Shown: positions 36,071 through 39,904 of the stretch, piece after piece | Layout of the letters: each line of letters begins with the position of its first letter | Position numbering within the stretch: the stretch's first letter is position 1 | DNA from: Chlorobiota bacterium | Lineage (GTDB): Bacteria; Bacteroidota; Bacteroidia; Bacteroidales; B39-G9 | Length of the DNA: 39,904 nt | NCBI GenBank assembly: GCA_013152655.1 | Contig: JAADFW010000283.1 | Location: 1 to 39,904 of the forward strand | Direction of reading: 5' to 3' | Program-made: the position numbers and the translations under genes | Notes under the pieces: generated by a model | What the model saw: the letters and a program-made list of their open reading frames with translations, nothing else | Databases searched by the model: none | What the model was told of the DNA's origin: nothing

Positions 36071-36889
36071 TTAAGACGAAAGTGCATATGCTTTTTTTCT
36101 CACTTCTTTAGCCCACTCATATATTGTTTTCGATTTATCGAAAATTTTATAAGAAATAGGTTTTCCAAAATTCACAGTAAACGATTTACCTTTATGCTTG
36201 AATGTTTCGTCGGGAAGAAAAAACATTTCTAAATTCCATTTTATTTTTAATAATTTTCGCCAGTTAGCCAAATTATAAAAACGGTTTGTATTCCGCCCTG
36301 AAATATAAACCGGAATTATATCACGCTTGTGTTTTATAGCTTTATTAATAAAATTCTTTTTCCATTCCAAATCTTTTATAATACCATTAATTTTTCGAGA
36401 TACAAGTCCGGCAGGAAAATATAATATTTGCTTATTCGAACTATAAATTTCATCAATTCGCTTTACCGAATCTTTTGACTGGCTACCGTGTTTATTAATA
36501 GGAACAAAAAAAGGCTCAAAATTTTTAAGATTCATTAAAATATCATTTACTAAAAAACGTACCGATTGAAAATGTTGCGATATTATATAAATAAGCATTA
36601 AACCGTCAAATCCGCCCAATGGATGATTAGACGCAAATATAAATCTTCCTTCTTTTGGCAGGTTTTCTATACCTTTAATATGAATAGATACATTAAACTC
36701 ATCAATAGCACTTTTTACAAATTCCAATCCGGTTTTATCTCCATGCTTTTTCAGAAAATCATTTATTTCGTCCTGATGCACAATTTTCTTAATGTATCTG
36801 AAAATAAACCCCGGAAGGATTTTATAAAGTTTTGGATTCTTATTTTTAAAAACCCGGTTAATATCAATTAAATCAATCTGGTTCGCCAT
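36071..36889 (-). CDS. glsA: PlsC-like O-acyltransferase, GlsA-like
   Basis: This is a predicted membrane-associated acyltransferase of the 1-acylglycerol-3-phosphate acyltransferase (PlsC) family, with 272 residues. The catalytic motif is NHPLGGFDG (His-x4-Asp), preceded by GRFIFAS. The acceptor-side motif is YFPAGLVSR, and IIPVYISGRN follows. In Bacteroides the GlsA relative O-acylates the N-acylglycine made by GlsB. The adjacent GNAT gene supports this role over general phospholipid synthesis. The thioredoxin gene upstream is separated by about 98 bp. Confidence 0.85.
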   Translation of the reverse strand: MANQIDLIDINRVFKNKNPKLYKILPGFIFRYIKKIVHQDEINDFLKKHGDKTGLEFVKSAIDEFNVSIHIKGIENLPKEGRFIFASNHPLGGFDGLMLIYIISQHFQSVRFLVNDILMNLKNFEPFFVPINKHGSQSKDSVKRIDEIYSSNKQILYFPAGLVSRKINGIIKDLEWKKNFINKAIKHKRDIIPVYISGRNTNRFYNLANWRKLLKIKWNLEMFFLPDETFKHKGKSFTVNFGKPISYKIFDKSKTIYEWAKEVRKKAYALSS

Positions 36890-36987
36890 TTAATTTATAA
36901 TTGTAAACGTAGAACATAAAAGAATGTAAATTTAAAAGAGATTTTTGATATACAAAAAACTGTCTGTTTCTTAAATTATATTTACAA

Positions 36988-37515
36988 CTATTGAACTTTA
37001 CCTTTATAATTTTTTGAATATTCATCAAAACTTAATTCTGTTTTATACAAGCTTTTTTTGATAAATTCCAAAAGAGGCTCCATTTTTTTTGGTTCCCAAT
37101 AACCCGGTACGGCAGTTATAAGTTGATTGCTTTCATCCATATAAACTACTGAAGGATATGACAATTTACCCTGTAATAAAGCAATAGCCAGTTGGTGTGT
37201 TGAACGTTTACCATTCCCCTCATTTACAAATTTGTGATTTTGAAAAGTAATAGTGTCGTGGCCTTCAGCATTAAATTTAACCGGATAATAATTCTTGTTT
37301 AAATATTCGGCAATTACCGGATTACTAAAAGTATTTCTGTCCATCACTTTACACCAGCCACACCAATCGGTATATACATCAATCATTATTTTTCTGGGAT
37401 TCGTTTTATTTTTTTCAACTGCTTGTTCAAAAGTGAACCATTTTACTTTTTCTTGTCCTTTAATTGTTGAAAAGCTAACAAAAAATAATGTTATAATTAT
37501 TAAAAATTTAGTCAT
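36988..37515 (-). CDS. Periplasmic thioredoxin-family protein (DUF255-like)
   Basis: This is a 175-residue exported thioredoxin-fold protein. The signal peptide ends near STIKGQ. The redox motif is DWCGWC, Cys52 and Cys55, inside KIMIDVYTDWCGWCKVMDR, the pattern of the thioredoxin_7/DUF255 group. It continues with YYPVKFNAEG and the cis-Pro region LSYPSVVYMDE. The role is probably thiol-disulfide exchange in the periplasm; a partner is not evident. It is transcribed away from the MFS gene. Confidence 0.9.
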   Translation of the reverse strand: MTKFLIIITLFFVSFSTIKGQEKVKWFTFEQAVEKNKTNPRKIMIDVYTDWCGWCKVMDRNTFSNPVIAEYLNKNYYPVKFNAEGHDTITFQNHKFVNEGNGKRSTHQLAIALLQGKLSYPSVVYMDESNQLITAVPGYWEPKKMEPLLEFIKKSLYKTELSFDEYSKNYKGKVQ

Positions 37516-37777
37516 AATATAATTTAAATGTCTGTGCTAAATTAAAAAATATAGTCTGTTTGCATTTTAAAACAAACAATTTTAACATATAAATAAAATT
37601 CAACTCTTTATATACTCTCTAAATTAGTTTAAGCATAAAGTTAGCATTTAACCAATTTAAAATAGTTCTTAAATAAAATAATTGTTAAAGTAATTGAGTT
37701 TAAATTTAAGTTTTTTAGCTTTACAGCTTTTTATAAAAAAAGAAATTCAATTTATTAAAGAAACTAAATATTTAATT

Positions 37778-39451
37778 ATGACTGACACAATAAGAAAAAC
37801 ATTAAGAGATTCTAAATCAGCAAGATGGACAGCATTGGTTGTTGTTTCATTATCTATGTTTGGCGCATATTTTTTCAATTATGCCATGTCGCCTGTTAAA
37901 CCCATGCTTGAAAGTCAATTAGGCTGGAACAGTGCAGATTTTGGACTTTATACTTCATCCTATGGCTGGTTTAACGTTTTTCTTTTCATGTTAATATTCA
38001 GCGGAATAATATTAGATAAACTGGGAATTAGAATTACAGGATTAGGCGCAACTTTTATGATGGCTCTTGGTACCGGAATAAATTATTGGGCTATTACAAC
38101 TGCGTTTCCGGCAGAAGCTATGGTTTTTGGAATTAAAGCACAGGTAGCATGGTCTTGTTTTGGTTTTGCTATTTTCGGAGTTGGAACAGAGGCTGCAGGA
38201 ATAACCGTATCAAAAGCAGTAGTGCGTTGGTTTAAAGGCAAAGAAATGGCGCTTGCAATGGGAATGCAAATGTCTATTGCCCGGCTCGGAACGGCACTTG
38301 CACTTGGAATAGCTTTACCTTTGGCAAAAAATTATAGTTATGCAACTCCTATTTTAGTTGCTTTTGTTTTTATGCTTATCAGTATTGTTACATTTTTCTT
38401 CTATATAATTCTCGACAAAAGGTTAGATGCATCTGAAGCTCATATTGAAGTGGAAGAAGAAGATCCTTTTAAATTAAAAGATATTATTCTAATTGTTACT
38501 AATAAAGCATTCTGGTTTATCGCTATTTTATGTGTTCTTTTTTATGGTGCAGTTTTTCCATTTCTATTTTATGCCACAGACTTAATGATTAACAAATATC
38601 ATGTTGATCCATATTTTGCCGGAATAATTCCCGGACTATTGCCTTTTGGCACAATTCTATTAACACCTTTATTTGGAGGTATTTATGACAAAAAAGGTAA
38701 AGGAGCAACCATTATGATTATTGGTTCCCTAATTCTTATTTTAGTTCATGGATTTTTATCATTGCCAGGTATTACCTCATGGATGTTTGCTACAGTAATG
38801 GTTATCATATTAGGTGTTGGATTTTCACTTGTACCTGCAGCAATGTGGCCTTCAGTTCCAAAAATAATTCCTGAAAAACAACTGGGTACTGCTTATGCGG
38901 TAATTTTTTGGATTCAAAATATTGGCCTTCTCGGAATTCCATTATTATTAGGAATTGTTTTAAACACAACAAATCCGGATGTTGCCCCAAATAAAGCACT
39001 TATAAAAAATGCAGTTGAAAAATCGTTTGACAAAAGTTTATCAGCATCAGCATTAAATTTTTCACCAAAAGAAATAGAAAAAGCTATTGAAAAAACCACA
39101 AATGGCATTATTGATTCTATTGTTCAATCAATATCTTATGAACCAACAATGCAAAGTGAAATTGACACAGCAAGTATAAGTGCTGAAATTTCAGCAAAAA
39201 CATTGGCAATTCTAAATACTATAGATAAAAACGGCGACAAGAATAAAGTCTTGGCGAAAGCTATTTATGCCAGTAAACATGCATCGTATGATGTTGTTGC
39301 AAAAAATAAATTAAACATTCGATACAACTACCAGGTTGACATGCTTATTTTCACCCTTTTAGGAATATTAGGCCTTTTATTTGCATTCTTGCTTAAAGCT
39401 GAAGACAAGAAAAAAGGCTACGGATTGGAATTACCTAACATTGAGAAGTAA
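37778..39451 (+). CDS. MFS transporter, OFA (oxalate/formate) family-like
   Basis: This is an inner-membrane major facilitator of 557 residues from the ATG at 37778. A TTG at 37694 would add 28 residues that do not look like part of the family. It starts with a cytoplasmic stretch and then TALVVVSLSMFGAYFFNYAM. It has the N-half motif ILDKLGIRITGLG and the C-half motif GGIYDKKGKG. About 12 membrane helices are visible. Between helices 11 and 12 there is an inserted polar stretch of about 115 residues (roughly 400-515), predicted periplasmic. The substrate is unknown; carboxylates are typical of OFA members. A strong terminator follows. Confidence 0.9.
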   Translation: MTDTIRKTLRDSKSARWTALVVVSLSMFGAYFFNYAMSPVKPMLESQLGWNSADFGLYTSSYGWFNVFLFMLIFSGIILDKLGIRITGLGATFMMALGTGINYWAITTAFPAEAMVFGIKAQVAWSCFGFAIFGVGTEAAGITVSKAVVRWFKGKEMALAMGMQMSIARLGTALALGIALPLAKNYSYATPILVAFVFMLISIVTFFFYIILDKRLDASEAHIEVEEEDPFKLKDIILIVTNKAFWFIAILCVLFYGAVFPFLFYATDLMINKYHVDPYFAGIIPGLLPFGTILLTPLFGGIYDKKGKGATIMIIGSLILILVHGFLSLPGITSWMFATVMVIILGVGFSLVPAAMWPSVPKIIPEKQLGTAYAVIFWIQNIGLLGIPLLLGIVLNTTNPDVAPNKALIKNAVEKSFDKSLSASALNFSPKEIEKAIEKTTNGIIDSIVQSISYEPTMQSEIDTASISAEISAKTLAILNTIDKNGDKNKVLAKAIYASKHASYDVVAKNKLNIRYNYQVDMLIFTLLGILGLLFAFLLKAEDKKKGYGLELPNIEK

Positions 39452-39472
39452 TAATCAAATAAAATAATTTAT

Positions 39473-39504
39473 AAAAAAGTGGAATGTTTTATTCCACTTT
39501 TTTT
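39473..39504 (+). terminator. Rho-independent terminator of the MFS gene
   Basis: AAAAAAGTGGAAT (39473-39485) and ATTCCACTTTTTT (39491-39503) form a 13-bp stem with loop GTTTT, ending in a run of T. It begins 22 nt after the MFS stop codon. Confidence 0.93.
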
Positions 39505-39548
39505 GTGCACATATATTAAATGATTTTATAAATTTGCAGCTCAATATT

Positions 39549-39632
39549 GCCCAGATGGTGAAATTGGTATACACGCCAGCTTGAGGGGCTGGTGCTCGCA
39601 AGAGCGTGCAAGTTCGAGTCTTGTTCTGGGCA
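39549..39632 (+). tRNA. tRNA-Leu (anticodon GAG)
   Basis: This is an 84-nt class II tRNA. The acceptor arms GCCCAGA and TCTGGGC pair perfectly, with discriminator A at 39632. The anticodon stem CCAGC/GCTGG holds loop TTGAGGG, anticodon GAG (CUU/CUC codons). The variable arm is long (TGCTCGCAAGAGCG), as in tRNA-Leu. The T loop is TTCGAGT. CCA is not encoded. Confidence 0.97.
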
Positions 39633-39655
39633 CTTTTCTTAATTGATTCTTTTTT

Positions 39656-39739
39656 GCCCGGGTGGCGGAATTGGTAGACGCGCTGGTTTCAGGGACCAGT
39701 GTCTTCACAGACGTGCAGGTTCGAGCCCTGTTCCGGGTA
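39656..39739 (+). tRNA. tRNA-Leu (anticodon CAG)
   Basis: This is an 84-nt class II tRNA, 23 bp after the first. The acceptor GCCCGGG pairs with TCCGGGT, leaving G1-U72 and G7-U66 wobbles; the discriminator is A. The anticodon stem CTGGT/ACCAG holds loop TTCAGGG, anticodon CAG (CUG codons). It has a long variable arm. CCA is not encoded. Confidence 0.96.
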
Positions 39740-39813
39740 CATTTATTCTCTTTTTTCAAAATATTCGAGGGTTTTATAATATTCTTCAAATGTAATTGTA
39801 CTTCAAAGAAAAA

Positions 39814-39904
39814 ATGGCTACAGTTTATATTTTGTATTCAAAAAAAATGGATTCCTATTATATTGGAAGTTGTAAAGATTTCAATATTAGACTTGAAGAA
39901 CATG
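39814..39904 (+). CDS. GIY-YIG nuclease family protein (partial, runs off the end)
   Basis: The first 30 codons are visible. VYILYSKK, then SYYIGSCKDF, then RLEEH match the N-terminal core of small stand-alone GIY-YIG proteins (VYxLxS...YYIGxxxDxxxRLxEH). The conserved Tyr, Gly and Arg are present. The gene continues past the window. Small genes of this kind often lie near RNA genes in Bacteroidetes; their function is unclear. Confidence 0.85.
   Translation, partial: MATVYILYSKKMDSYYIGSCKDFNIRLEEH

Noticed and set aside
39541-39789. 82-codon minus-strand ORF across both tRNA-Leu genes
   Set aside because: It is antisense to two well-formed tRNAs and has the Arg/Thr/Ser-rich composition typical of false ORFs over tRNA genes.

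Overview
The window comes from a low-GC (about one third G+C by eye) member of the Bacteroidetes, most likely an anaerobic or microaerobic Bacteroidales-type lineage. The evidence is threefold. Two proteins carry type IX secretion (T9SS) C-terminal sorting tails. Several promoters fit the Bacteroidetes TTTG / TAnnTTTG consensus, and clear Shine-Dalgarno sites are missing. The gene families are also typical of the phylum: the sigma-54 regulator-lptE-TPR-secG block, DUF4369/TlpA lipoproteins, LytS/LytTR pairs and GlsA/GlsB-like acyltransferases. Gene content is largely chromosomal housekeeping with a few accessory genes. I see no phage, insertion sequence, CRISPR array or rRNA.

Layout. 1-5.1 kb (minus strand): groEL with its own terminator, a doubtful small ORF where groES would be expected, a strong terminator, then secG, a TPR protein, lptE and a sigma-54 activator. 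5.3-7.8 kb (plus): a membrane pyrophosphatase of the K+-dependent, Na+-type class with an excellent promoter and terminator. 7.8-9.8 kb: an O-methyltransferase and convergent ribF. 10-15 kb (plus): a TlpA-like lipoprotein, an M1 peptidase with a beta-barrel-like C-terminal half, and lpxH. 15-18.3 kb (minus): a T9SS-exported redoxin, a membrane-anchored reductive-dehalogenase-like Fe-S protein, and a SpoIIE-type phosphatase directly upstream of it. 18.4-21.3 kb (plus): a LiaF-like membrane protein, a LytS-type kinase and a LytTR regulator, with a candidate LytTR operator in front. 21.4-24 kb (minus): rpsO and pnp. 24-30 kb: an RmlD-like reductase, mltF, a nickel superoxide dismutase and a TonB-dependent receptor. 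30-35 kb: trpS, an Asp-box T9SS protein and a HAMP-GAF-PAS sensor. 35-37.5 kb (minus): a GlsA/GlsB-like acyltransferase pair and a thioredoxin. 37.7-39.9 kb: an OFA-type MFS transporter, two tRNA-Leu genes and the start of a GIY-YIG gene.

How they work together. Much of the window concerns the cell envelope: SecG, LptE, LpxH, MltF, the GlsA/B-like aminolipid enzymes, the M1 peptidase and the TonB receptor. Redox and stress genes recur: exported NiSOD, three thioredoxin-fold proteins and the RdhA-like protein. The points I would look at first are four. The NiSOD has a predicted signal-peptidase site that would expose its nickel-binding N-terminal His. The RdhA homologue seems fused to an RdhB-like three-helix anchor. 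A 9-bp direct repeat with exactly 12-bp spacing lies in front of the LiaF-like/LytS/LytTR genes. groEL lacks an adjacent groES.
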